Origin: a virus
Direction: 5' to 3' (one strand)
IMG/VR virus record: IMGVR_UViG_3300009093_000034
Location: 94,632 to 158,631 of that record
DNA: 64,000 bases
In this document: positions 1 through 6,645 of the stretch, piece after piece
How the letters are laid out: each line of letters begins with the position of its first letter
Numbering within the stretch: the stretch's first letter is position 1
The notes under the pieces: model-generated
Seen by the model: the letters and a program-made list of their open reading frames with translations, nothing else
Told to the model about the DNA's origin: nothing
Databases searched by the model: none
Program-made: the position numbers and the translations under genes

Positions 1-2
1 CC

Positions 3-137
3 TTTGTTGAAGCGGCCATCGAGGCCGGGTTGATCATTGAACCCAATGACAAACAAAAGAAAAAGGGAATTGAGACCTTCACTGTCACGGTGATTCCTCT
101 AGAACTTGTAATCAGAGAAGGATCTTTGAAGTCATGA
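3..137 (+). CDS. 3' end of unknown protein (partial)
   Basis: An open frame enters from the left edge and stops at the TGA at 135-137, overlapping the next start as ATGA. Only about 44 C-terminal residues are visible. They are charged, with a Lys-rich patch in the middle, and match no family I recognise. The ATGA overlap indicates it belongs to the same operon as the next gene. Confidence 0.7.
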   Translation, partial: FVEAAIEAGLIIEPNDKQKKKGIETFTVTVIPLELVIREGSLKS

Positions 138-541
138 GCAACGATGTAGAACAAGGATACAACAACTTCACGAACTATGATCTAGTTCAAGATGAAACCA
201 AGAAGAGTGTTGACATGTCCTTTCCAGTCCTTTACTCAAAGGCCATGAATGAACTTTGCAACTTCTACAGCGTTCCATTAGATCTTCAGAAGATTCTTCA
301 AGACAAGAGAGATTTTGGACTTAAAAAGTACGGAGAAAGATCTTTCCAAGGTAGTCTTGAAAACACACTAAGTGTCCCAATTTGGCTTCATCTTCATGAT
401 GAACTCGTGGACGCAATCAACTACTCCCTTCACTACATCTATCGGATTGGTCTAGCAGGTGAAGAAGGAAAAAGAGAAAAGCTTGAAGAAATTCTCAAGA
501 TTCTTCTTGATTTGATCGGAAATAAGCTTGAAAGACTCTAA
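134..541 (+). CDS. hypothetical protein, possibly MazG-like
   Basis: 135 residues, start codon overlapping the previous stop. The middle contains a KYG motif, then a helix with H-x-x-D-E-L-x-D-A-x-N-Y (about residues 87-98). This recalls the ExxxD helices of all-alpha NTP pyrophosphohydrolases (MazG-like), which hydrolyse nucleoside triphosphates in many phages. The similarity is short, so function is tentative. It sits two genes upstream of a Nudix hydrolase, which would suit a nucleotide-cleaning role. Confidence 0.65.
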   Translation: MSNDVEQGYNNFTNYDLVQDETKKSVDMSFPVLYSKAMNELCNFYSVPLDLQKILQDKRDFGLKKYGERSFQGSLENTLSVPIWLHLHDELVDAINYSLHYIYRIGLAGEEGKREKLEEILKILLDLIGNKLERL

Positions 542-806
542 TCCTTTCAAGATTGGAGATATTGTATTCATGAGACAGGCTGGTCTCAAGAGCATGATCT
601 ACTATGCCGAGAAAGGCCGAAAGTGGGAGTGTCCATGTACTTGGCACGGCATCACTGCTCCAATCACAAACATTCAAGGTGATTTTTGTACTCTGGAACC
701 TGAGACTGGAAGGACATCTGTCTTTCACAGATCAGACTTGGCCAGATCTATACAAGAGTCTCCAACAAGACCTGAAGAAGTCTTCAGCTGTGAAGACCCA
801 GACTGA
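528..806 (+). CDS. hypothetical small protein
   Basis: 92 residues starting at a TTG that overlaps the end of the previous gene by 14 bases. An ATG at 570 is possible, but the KIGDIVF-like segment before it looks like the true N-terminus of a small SH3-like or beta-barrel domain. Ends acidic. No family recognised. Confidence 0.6.
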   Translation: MKDSNPFKIGDIVFMRQAGLKSMIYYAEKGRKWECPCTWHGITAPITNIQGDFCTLEPETGRTSVFHRSDLARSIQESPTRPEEVFSCEDPD

Positions 807-812
807 CTAATT
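806..812 (+). promoter_or_regulatory. ACTAATT promoter-like motif
   Basis: ACTAATT lies 20 bases before the Nudix gene start, with an AAGG ribosome-binding sequence between. It is the same motif that precedes many other genes here, so it is read as a phage promoter element whose transcript starts a few bases downstream. Confidence 0.5.
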
Positions 813-832
813 TCTTCAAGGAATCAAAAACC

Positions 833-1306
833 ATGAAGAAGAGTAAAGAGAACTACCTAATCGTTGGTGGTAAAGAACTTAGTGCAGGTGTCGTTCTAAC
901 AGATGGCTCCTACATTTTAGGTTGTCTTCCCTTTGGTAGATCCTCTGGACCTAGACAATATGATCTTCCAAAAGGTCACGTTGAGGTTGGAGAGAAACCT
1001 AAAGAAGCTGCCATTCGAGAGATGGCAGAAGAAACTGGAATTCATCAACAAGAAGATTGGTTGATCGATGTAGGTCAAATGGCTTACACTCCAAAGAAGA
1101 ACCTTCATCTCTTCTTAAGTCTTCCAGATGCTCTTCCAGCCACAAAAGATCTTCGATGTAGTACCTACTTTGAGATTGGAGAAAAGGGAAAACAAGTACC
1201 TGAGATCATCGGATACAAGTGGATTCCGACTAATGAGCTTCATTGGTTCTTCCCAAGACTCGAACCTCTAGTTGCAACTGCTCTTAGAAAACTAGAGAAT
1301 TTGTAA
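833..1306 (+). CDS. Nudix hydrolase
   Basis: 157 residues with a complete Nudix box at about residues 48-70: G-x5-E-x7-R-E-x-x-E-E-x-G-I (GHVEVGE followed by REMAEETGI). The Glu residues bind Mg2+. Family members cleave nucleoside diphosphates linked to another moiety. In phages they clean oxidised nucleotides, adjust NAD or ppGpp pools, or decap RNA; the substrate here cannot be read from sequence. Preceded by an ACTAATT promoter-like motif and an AAGG SD, with clear spacers on both sides. Confidence 0.9.
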   Translation: MKKSKENYLIVGGKELSAGVVLTDGSYILGCLPFGRSSGPRQYDLPKGHVEVGEKPKEAAIREMAEETGIHQQEDWLIDVGQMAYTPKKNLHLFLSLPDALPATKDLRCSTYFEIGEKGKQVPEIIGYKWIPTNELHWFFPRLEPLVATALRKLENL

Positions 1307-1328
1307 AAGTCATGACAAGGAAAATAAA

Positions 1329-2006
1329 ATGTCCCAAGATAACATTCTCTCTCAAGATGAGATTGATGAACTTCTAACAGCCATATCTGTTGGAGGTTAT
1401 GAAGATCAGGATTCTACAGAGCCTCCTTTTAGAGACATGTATGGTGATAAACATAAGAGGATCAAGATCTATGACTTCAAGAGACCTGACGTTCTAACTA
1501 AGGAACAAATCAGGATCCTAAGTAAGATCCATGAGCAAGCTTCAAGAGAGCTTCAGAAAACTCTTGCCCAGAGTTTTGATACTGAGGTCTTTAGGATCGC
1601 AGTAGCATCAGTAGACCAACTTCAGTACGAAGAATACACTAGAAGTATTAACAACCCGTCCCTAAACTATTTCTTTGACGTCAATGATCTTGTTACCAAT
1701 GTATCGTTGGAACTAGATCTCAAGTTCATCACAAAGTTCATAGTTAGAAGTATGGATGGCATAGCCAAAGATAAGTTCATTGACTACAATGAACATCACA
1801 TCATTCGTGATGATGAATACGCTGAGTTTATTAAAGACAGAGACGTTGTATTAAAAGTTGTGAACCAAATTTGGGAAACTCTTGATGTCCATTGGAACAC
1901 ATCTCTAGGAAGATCTAGAGATGATCAAGATCCTTCTTCTAACAAAGTCCAAATCGATGCAAACCCTCAGTTTCTTACTAACCTCTCTCTCCTGAAGAGA
2001 TGTTAG
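1329..2006 (+). CDS. fliM: FliM-like flagellar motor switch protein, N-terminal and middle domains (frameshifted)
   Basis: 225 residues. The N-terminus has the FliM signature L-S-Q-D-E-I-D-E-L-L (residues 7-16), which binds phospho-CheY in bacterial FliM. It is followed by KIYDFKRPD (46-54), VASVDQLQYEEY (92-103) and an NPQF motif near residue 212, all hallmarks of the FliM middle domain. The frame then runs into a stop within ten residues. Shifting by two bases inside a CT repeat at 1983-1990 restores the expected S-P-E-E-M-L-V-L-I-T sequence, which continues in the next ORF. FliM forms the C-ring switch of the flagellar rotor. A phage copy could alter host motility or chemotaxis (inference). 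Confidence 0.85.
   Translation: MSQDNILSQDEIDELLTAISVGGYEDQDSTEPPFRDMYGDKHKRIKIYDFKRPDVLTKEQIRILSKIHEQASRELQKTLAQSFDTEVFRIAVASVDQLQYEEYTRSINNPSLNYFFDVNDLVTNVSLELDLKFITKFIVRSMDGIAKDKFIDYNEHHIIRDDEYAEFIKDRDVVLKVVNQIWETLDVHWNTSLGRSRDDQDPSSNKVQIDANPQFLTNLSLLKRC
1983..1990 (+). repeat. CT dinucleotide repeat at the FliM frameshift
   Basis: Four CT units lie exactly where the FliM reading frame is broken. Removing one CT unit joins the two ORFs into one continuous FliM-FliN protein. It may be a slippage hotspot, a programmed frameshift, or an assembly error. Confidence 0.7.
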
Positions 2007-2467
2007 TTCTAATTACCTATGAGATCTCTATCAAAGATAGACAAGATCTTGATCAGGAACCAGACGAGTTCATGATGTGCATAGCTTATCCAAGAACCAT
2101 GTTTACCAAAGAGGTACTGGAGTTACTCCAACCTGATTGGATGAATCAACGATTAGGATTAAATAACAAAAAACCTAAGAAGGTACAAAAAATGTCACTT
2201 AGCGAAGACGCTACAAAGAACTTCAAGCTTATTCAAGGAACAGAGCTTCCTATTGAGGTCCGTCTGGGAAAGACCAGTAAACCTCTTCAAGATGTCCTGA
2301 AGATTGGTGAAGGAACTATTCTGTCACTTGACAAGCTTGCGGGAGAAGCTGTTGATGTTTTTGTCAACGGAGTTCTCTTTGCAAAAGGCGAAGTGGTTGT
2401 TATCGACGAGAACTTTGGTGTTCGAGTAACCGAGGTTCTTGGAGACCAAGATGGAACGTCTGAATAA
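2000..2467 (+). CDS. fliN: FliM C-terminal part fused to FliN/SpoA domain
   Basis: 155 residues. The first 60 continue the FliM middle domain (MLVLITYEI, then a CIAYP motif). The last 80 form a SpoA domain very like FliN: LPIEVRLG, LSLDKLAGE, VDVFVNG, GEVVVIDENFGVR. FliN and the FliM C-terminus form the lower C-ring, where CheY and export components dock. An ATG at 2000 overlaps the upstream TAG, so this part could be translated separately by re-initiation as well as by frameshifting. The FliM-to-FliN chimera is unusual because FliM normally carries its own SpoA domain. Confidence 0.85.
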   Translation: MLVLITYEISIKDRQDLDQEPDEFMMCIAYPRTMFTKEVLELLQPDWMNQRLGLNNKKPKKVQKMSLSEDATKNFKLIQGTELPIEVRLGKTSKPLQDVLKIGEGTILSLDKLAGEAVDVFVNGVLFAKGEVVVIDENFGVRVTEVLGDQDGTSE

Positions 2468-2816
2468 AAAGATCTTTATGGAAGCATATCCTATTGTTAG
2501 GAAGGATTTTCCTAACTCTGTAAAAGACAAGATCAAATCAGAGTTTGCTATAATTCATTCAAAGACCGTAGAAGTTAAACCAGTCCAAGAGATACAAATC
2601 TACGATCCTAGACGGGTCATGTACGGTCCTGATCTTGGTTATGGTAGAGATGATCCACGAGATAAGGTCCAGATTCGTAGAGTGGTGAAGCTAGTTCCGG
2701 TAGAAAAACTAGATGAAAGTATCTATTCATTGATTTATTGTCATACCATTGAAGTTATCAAAGAGTATACTTTTCTTGAGTGGGATTCAGTTTTGGATCC
2801 AAAACGCTACATCTAA
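2451..2816 (+). CDS. hypothetical protein
   Basis: 121 residues from the ATG at 2451; an in-frame TTG at 2439 is a weaker alternative. The start overlaps the FliN end by 17 bases, so it is probably translationally coupled. Predicted alpha/beta with a Tyr/Gly/Asp-rich loop in the middle. No known motif. Co-transcription with the motor-switch homologue is the only functional hint. Confidence 0.7.
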   Translation: MERLNKKIFMEAYPIVRKDFPNSVKDKIKSEFAIIHSKTVEVKPVQEIQIYDPRRVMYGPDLGYGRDDPRDKVQIRRVVKLVPVEKLDESIYSLIYCHTIEVIKEYTFLEWDSVLDPKRYI

Positions 2817-2825
2817 GGAAACATC

Positions 2826-3089
2826 ATGTTAACGGAAGAGGAAGAGCTCGTAGCCGAGATCGTTTCTCGTTACGCAACTCGAATGGCCAGAAATGGCATT
2901 GCTATCCCCATGGGAGAAGCTTCTATTGAACTTTTGACCTGGAACAAAACCAAGCCATTGAATCTTTGGGGTCTCTTGGAAGCTTCAGAAGAAGACATTG
3001 TACATGACGTTGGCGGAATCCGTGTCAATTGGAAAGGCTCTAAGAAAATTGGACATTTCCAACCAATCTTTGAACCAATCTACGCTTAA
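2826..3089 (+). CDS. hypothetical protein
   Basis: 87 residues with an AAGGAAACATC leader before the ATG. The N-terminal half is a charged helix, the C-terminal half is strand-rich with Trp and Gly. No signal peptide or membrane segment. Unrecognised; part of the same tightly packed + strand operon. Confidence 0.7.
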   Translation: MLTEEEELVAEIVSRYATRMARNGIAIPMGEASIELLTWNKTKPLNLWGLLEASEEDIVHDVGGIRVNWKGSKKIGHFQPIFEPIYA

Positions 3090-3100
3090 AGGAAAATGAA

Positions 3101-3628
3101 ATGAGTGGAAACTCAGGCGGACTTTATCAAGGACAGGTTGTCCTTCACAAAGGTAAAGAAAAGACAATCAAGAACTGGCACTTTATCGGAGATCCACAAG
3201 GTGGACATAACTCCGACATCATCTTCATTCAGTTCAAAGATGGAACTGACACCAAGCAAGAAGGTTTTACTCACATTGAGTACACCGGAAAAGAGAAAGA
3301 AGAACAGGTTCGTCGCCACAATGAGTGGAAAGAAGAACAAGAGAACAAACCTGGAATCTTCGAACGATTTCTTCTTGAAAGATATAACAAAAAGGTTGAG
3401 AAGAAACTTTTTGGTCTTTGGGAAACTAGAGACTTGATTGGATCAATGGTTGTTGTCTCTCACTTTAAGGATTTTGATCTAGCAGATCAGGTCCAAGTGG
3501 GTATCTTGGAAAGAATTGACGGTAAGTACTTTTACCTTCAAGGAAGTAAGAGAGGCTGGAGACATTGCCGAGTGGTAGAGAAGCAAGAGGTTTTCTTGGT
3601 CAAAGACCAAGATGAAGACGATGAGTAA
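3101..3628 (+). CDS. hypothetical protein
   Basis: 175 residues after an AAGGAAAATGA leader. Strand-rich N-terminal domain, a Glu/Lys-rich helical middle (about 65-105) and a second strand-rich domain ending in DEDDE. The two beta parts might be duplicated small barrels. No catalytic motif identified. Confidence 0.7.
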   Translation: MSGNSGGLYQGQVVLHKGKEKTIKNWHFIGDPQGGHNSDIIFIQFKDGTDTKQEGFTHIEYTGKEKEEQVRRHNEWKEEQENKPGIFERFLLERYNKKVEKKLFGLWETRDLIGSMVVVSHFKDFDLADQVQVGILERIDGKYFYLQGSKRGWRHCRVVEKQEVFLVKDQDEDDE

Positions 3629-3902
3629 ATGCACTCTTTGTGGTCGAGAAGGTGACTCTCAGTATTTTGAGGAACATCATCTTACTCCGGCCTCGATGAG
3701 AAAGACAAGTGACACGATCACTGTTGATCATCAGTGTGGAGACCAGATCCATCAACTCTTCGAAAACTATCAACTAAAGACTCAATACAACACTCTTGAA
3801 AAACTTCTATCTTCTGATAAGGTTCAGAACTGGGTGAAGTGGGTTAGAAAACAACCTCTTGAAAAGAGAGTTGTGATGGCTCAAAAGAAAAGAAAGAAAT
3901 GA
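3621..3902 (+). CDS. small HNH-like zinc protein
   Basis: 93 residues from the ATG at 3621, overlapping the previous gene. Contains CxxCG near the N-terminus, EEHHLTP, and a CGDQIHQLF segment. This is the Cys/His order of small HNH-fold proteins that end in a conserved YNTLEKL...WVRKQP block, which is present. Family members are small putative nucleases or DNA-binding proteins. Whether this one cuts DNA is unknown. Confidence 0.75.
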   Translation: MSKCTLCGREGDSQYFEEHHLTPASMRKTSDTITVDHQCGDQIHQLFENYQLKTQYNTLEKLLSSDKVQNWVKWVRKQPLEKRVVMAQKKRKK

Positions 3903-4156
3903 GTTTCATAGATAAATTGAAAGATGGTAAGATGGTTCAAGTCAAACTCGAGAAGAAGTATGGCGAAGAAATCATAACTACCACAGCATGGGTGGATGTT
4001 TCTGAACGATCTAAAAGGATCAAAGTAGGAGACACCATCACGATTTCTACTCACCCAGACCCAGAAGGGAGATGGTTAGTAAAAGAGATCTTCTCTGAAG
4101 ACCAAAATATTGGACGATCAGACCTTCATACGGATTGGCCTGTCGGAGGCTTGTGA
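3899..4156 (+). CDS. hypothetical protein
   Basis: 85 residues, ATGA overlap with the upstream gene. Strand-rich with a KVGDTITIS segment suggesting a small beta-barrel. No family recognised. Confidence 0.7.
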   Translation: MSFIDKLKDGKMVQVKLEKKYGEEIITTTAWVDVSERSKRIKVGDTITISTHPDPEGRWLVKEIFSEDQNIGRSDLHTDWPVGGL

Positions 4157-4431
4157 TGCCAAGAGTCTTGAACCTTCTTAAAGAAGGAAGACCAAGGGGT
4201 TCTGTATACATTGGGAGACCAAGTGTGTACGGGAACCCCTTTATTCTTGATGTTCATGGAACCAGAGAAGAGGTCATCAAGAAGTATGAAGATTGGGTAG
4301 TGACTCAACCTGATATGATCTATTCGATCAAAAAAGAATTAAAAGGAAAAGATCTAGTTTGTTTTTGTGCCCCTCTTCCATGTCATGGGGACATCTTACT
4401 GAAGATCGCAAATGAGGATCAAAATGAGTAG
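4156..4431 (+). CDS. DUF4326-like protein
   Basis: 91 residues from the ATG at 4156, which overlaps the upstream TGA. Carries the DUF4326 pattern: YIGRPSVYGNPF, TREEVIKKYEDWV, and LVCFCAPLPCHGDIL near the C-terminus. The family is widespread in phages and bacteria and has no settled function. The Cys/His cluster (CFC...CHGD) suggests metal binding or a redox-active site. Confidence 0.85.
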   Translation: MPRVLNLLKEGRPRGSVYIGRPSVYGNPFILDVHGTREEVIKKYEDWVVTQPDMIYSIKKELKGKDLVCFCAPLPCHGDILLKIANEDQNE

Positions 4432-4906
4432 TCCATTAGAAGAGTATCTTTCACCTGGAGTTTTTAAGACAGCATATGCTATTCTTAGAAATGCCTCAGA
4501 TGAAGTTCAAAAGATTGTTGTCGAACACATTGACACTCACAAGTACTTTCTAAATCTTAATGTTCAGTCTAGAGAGATCTCTCCTTCTGAAGCCTATTCT
4601 AGCTGGGTGGAGTATGTCTTTGAACCTCACTATCAAGTGTCTCAAAAAACATCTCCCAAGGTAAGTGGAGACATCAGAATCAAGGAGACCCTTGCTCTTT
4701 GTACGATCTCGTTCTTTCTAAAAAGATATCTTCCAAAAGAACAAATCGAGGTTCATCCTAAGTTGTCTATGGCTTACTTAGATAGCTATTGTGGGCTAGG
4801 AAGATTTGGATTTTTCTGGGAACATCTCTTGAGAGCCAAAACCAAGAGATGGTCCGGATACTCTGTTTTGAAAGAACTTGACAAAAAGTTTGTTGAACGA
4901 TTATAG
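4424..4906 (+). CDS. hypothetical protein, paralogue of the gene at 47360
   Basis: 160 residues from the ATG at 4424, overlapping the previous end. Shares with the protein at 47360-47827 a T-H-K-(W/Y) motif followed by S/T-x-x-(E/Q)-A-x-x-S-W, and a similar C-terminal layout with WxxLL/AxxKxxW segments. No catalytic motif seen. The pair indicates an old duplication inside this genome. Confidence 0.7.
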   Translation: MSSPLEEYLSPGVFKTAYAILRNASDEVQKIVVEHIDTHKYFLNLNVQSREISPSEAYSSWVEYVFEPHYQVSQKTSPKVSGDIRIKETLALCTISFFLKRYLPKEQIEVHPKLSMAYLDSYCGLGRFGFFWEHLLRAKTKRWSGYSVLKELDKKFVERL

Positions 4907-4941
4907 ATAAAAATCTATCAAATAAAATCTGAGTAGCATGT

Positions 4942-4948
4942 ACTAATT
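4942..4948 (+). promoter_or_regulatory. ACTAATT promoter-like motif
   Basis: ACTAATT precedes a TGGAGG ribosome-binding site and the ATG at 4972, after a 65-base gap with no gene. It probably starts the cassette 4972-6410. Confidence 0.5.
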
Positions 4949-4971
4949 CCTTTAAATGGAGGAATTTTTAT

Positions 4972-5514
4972 ATGCTTACTCTTGTTTGGAAACGAGGGGA
5001 TAAGTTCCTTTACGTATACAAAGGCTACGGAGTAGCTGGTGAGACTCAGGTGGTTTTAACTGTACCTGTGTTTAACATTGTTCGTAATGAGATAGACCCG
5101 GATCATCCTAGACCACTTCACGACCCTAGTGACGTGGTAACGACCGAGCCAGAAGGAGACTCTCAAGCCCATCCTTTCATGCCTCGATACTTTCCAAGTG
5201 GAACGTGGAAGATCATCACGATCCTCGCTCACCCTAAAGAAGAACCTTATCTCTATCCATTCTTCATCGCCACTGAAGCTTGGCAAAAGCTCCCAGTTTG
5301 GGCTACCGATGCAGCAGGTGGATATGACCATGTTACTGACCAACTAGTCGTAGACGTTGGCTATGGTCTTCACAACTCGAGTTCAAGTACGACCCTTGGT
5401 TGCATCAGAATCGGAGATGTGAATGATCCAAGTTATCTTCTTCAAGTTGTCAATCTTCTCAAGCCAGCCTTAGCTGATGGTGGAGAAGGAGCTCAGATAA
5501 AGGTCACAGATTAA
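4972..5514 (+). CDS. putative L,D-transpeptidase/DUF5675-like cell-wall protein
   Basis: 180 residues with a strong GGAGG site. The core is beta-rich and ends in GYGLHNSSSSTTLGCIRIGD (about 129-148), which resembles the H...S-x-G-C-I-R catalytic signature of YkuD-type L,D-transpeptidases and the GLH...GCI motif of DUF5675. These act on or near peptidoglycan. The His to Cys spacing is shorter than in YkuD, so DUF5675 may fit better. It heads a three-gene group with a single-TM protein and an exported protein, which could be a lysis cassette. Confidence 0.55.
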   Translation: MLTLVWKRGDKFLYVYKGYGVAGETQVVLTVPVFNIVRNEIDPDHPRPLHDPSDVVTTEPEGDSQAHPFMPRYFPSGTWKIITILAHPKEEPYLYPFFIATEAWQKLPVWATDAAGGYDHVTDQLVVDVGYGLHNSSSSTTLGCIRIGDVNDPSYLLQVVNLLKPALADGGEGAQIKVTD

Positions 5515-5523
5515 GGAGAATCT

Positions 5524-5886
5524 ATGTCAGATAACAAAACCCCTGCTCCTGTAGCAGACGCACAAAAAGTAGCTGAAGGTATCGGAGGATTCATCACCAA
5601 AGAGATCCACGATAAAAGATTCAAGCAGACCATTCTTTGGTTTGGATCTTTGATCCTTGCCTTAGCAGTTCTTTTCATTGGATATGAAAAGTTGGTCACA
5701 GAACCAGCTCAACAGAAGCTTGTAGCTCAAAGCCAACAAGTTCTTCAAGATGCCAAGAACACCCAAGCTTTAACTCAAGCTTTGGCAGACACCTGGAAGT
5801 CACAGAACAAGACCTACGCCACTACCTTTGACAACAACCTCAAAGCTGCCGGTTTTACCAAATCAACAGATGGAGGAAACAAGTAA
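5524..5886 (+). CDS. single-pass membrane protein, possible holin or spanin partner
   Basis: 120 residues. One transmembrane helix at about residues 36-57 (TILWFGSLILALAVLFIGYE), then a Gln/Ala-rich helical domain to the C-terminus. Sits between the putative cell-wall enzyme and an exported protein with a one-base overlap to the latter. This order suggests a lysis role (inference). Confidence 0.65.
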   Translation: MSDNKTPAPVADAQKVAEGIGGFITKEIHDKRFKQTILWFGSLILALAVLFIGYEKLVTEPAQQKLVAQSQQVLQDAKNTQALTQALADTWKSQNKTYATTFDNNLKAAGFTKSTDGGNK

Positions 5887-6410
5887 TGAATAAACTTCTT
5901 CTTTCTGTTCTTTTCTTTCTTTGTTTAGGAGCTTTTGGTTTTAGCCAAGACGTACCAGCACCTGTTGATGCTCCTAACCTTACCATAGTGGTAGGGTCAG
6001 ACCATTACACCAGAGACCTTCCTTCTACTCTTGCTGAGTCTCAGAGTTTGAACATTCAGCTTGTCAGTTTGATCAATCAACTTGTGGTTCTTTACACAGC
6101 GAACGATCAACAAAATGTAGAGAAGATCAACGCTCTTTTGACTGGAGCTCAGAAAACAGTTGAAGCTGCAACCACAGAGAACAAAACATTGTCTCAAACA
6201 GCCTTTGCTAGGGTTAAGACCTTTGCTCTAGGCGGATATGTTCTAATTAATCCGTTCCCTTCTATTGGTGGTTTCAATTACGGTTTCGGTCCACAAGCAA
6301 CTCTTAACATCTTCAACACCTTTTTATTGAATGCTGGTGTTGGTCTTGAGATTGATGCAAAGGATCTTCGACCACAGTTTCAAGTTAGCTTAAGCACTTG
6401 GCTCTTCTAA
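5886..6410 (+). CDS. exported protein with signal peptide
   Basis: 174 residues. N-terminal signal peptide (KLLLSVLFFLCLGAFGFSQ) with likely cleavage after AFGFS. The mature part has a helical segment, then a Gly/aromatic-rich strand region (about 115-174) ending in W-L-F, resembling an outer-membrane terminal strand. Could be an outer-membrane or periplasmic lysis component. It ends the + strand cluster before a terminator. Confidence 0.7.
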   Translation: MNKLLLSVLFFLCLGAFGFSQDVPAPVDAPNLTIVVGSDHYTRDLPSTLAESQSLNIQLVSLINQLVVLYTANDQQNVEKINALLTGAQKTVEAATTENKTLSQTAFARVKTFALGGYVLINPFPSIGGFNYGFGPQATLNIFNTFLLNAGVGLEIDAKDLRPQFQVSLSTWLF

Positions 6411-6427
6411 TCAATTTCTTAAAAACA

Positions 6428-6456
6428 AAAGGGACCAATTTGGTCCCTTTTTTATT
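6428..6456 (+). terminator. rho-independent terminator
   Basis: Inverted repeat AAGGGACC/GGTCCCTT followed by TTTTTTA, 18 bases after the stop of the exported protein. Confidence 0.85.
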
Positions 6457-6465
6457 GTCTTTGTG

Positions 6466-6472
6466 ACTAATT
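6466..6472 (+). promoter_or_regulatory. ACTAATT leaderless promoter
   Basis: ACTAATT, then four bases (GTTC), then the ATG at 6477, with no room for a ribosome-binding site. Matches seven other genes with the same four-base spacing. Confidence 0.65.
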
Positions 6473-6476
6473 GTTC

Positions 6477-6644
6477 ATGCTACCTTACATGACAAGCGAC
6501 ACCCCAAAAGACATACAAGAAATTTATGAATCTCTCAAAAAGCTCGGATGGATAGTGTTGTCTCATCATAGCCTATCTCAAGAAGATGGACCATTTGCTA
6601 GATTATTGCTTGTTGTAGGAAAAGACAAAGAGTTAGAAAAGTAA
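6477..6644 (+). CDS. small protein, leaderless gene
   Basis: 55 residues: a helical N-terminal half (DTPKDIQEIYESLKKLGW) and a strand-rich second half. The ATG lies four bases after ACTAATT. It ends two bases before the convergent radical SAM gene. Unrecognised. Confidence 0.6.
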   Translation: MLPYMTSDTPKDIQEIYESLKKLGWIVLSHHSLSQEDGPFARLLLVVGKDKELEK

Positions 6645-6645
6645 C

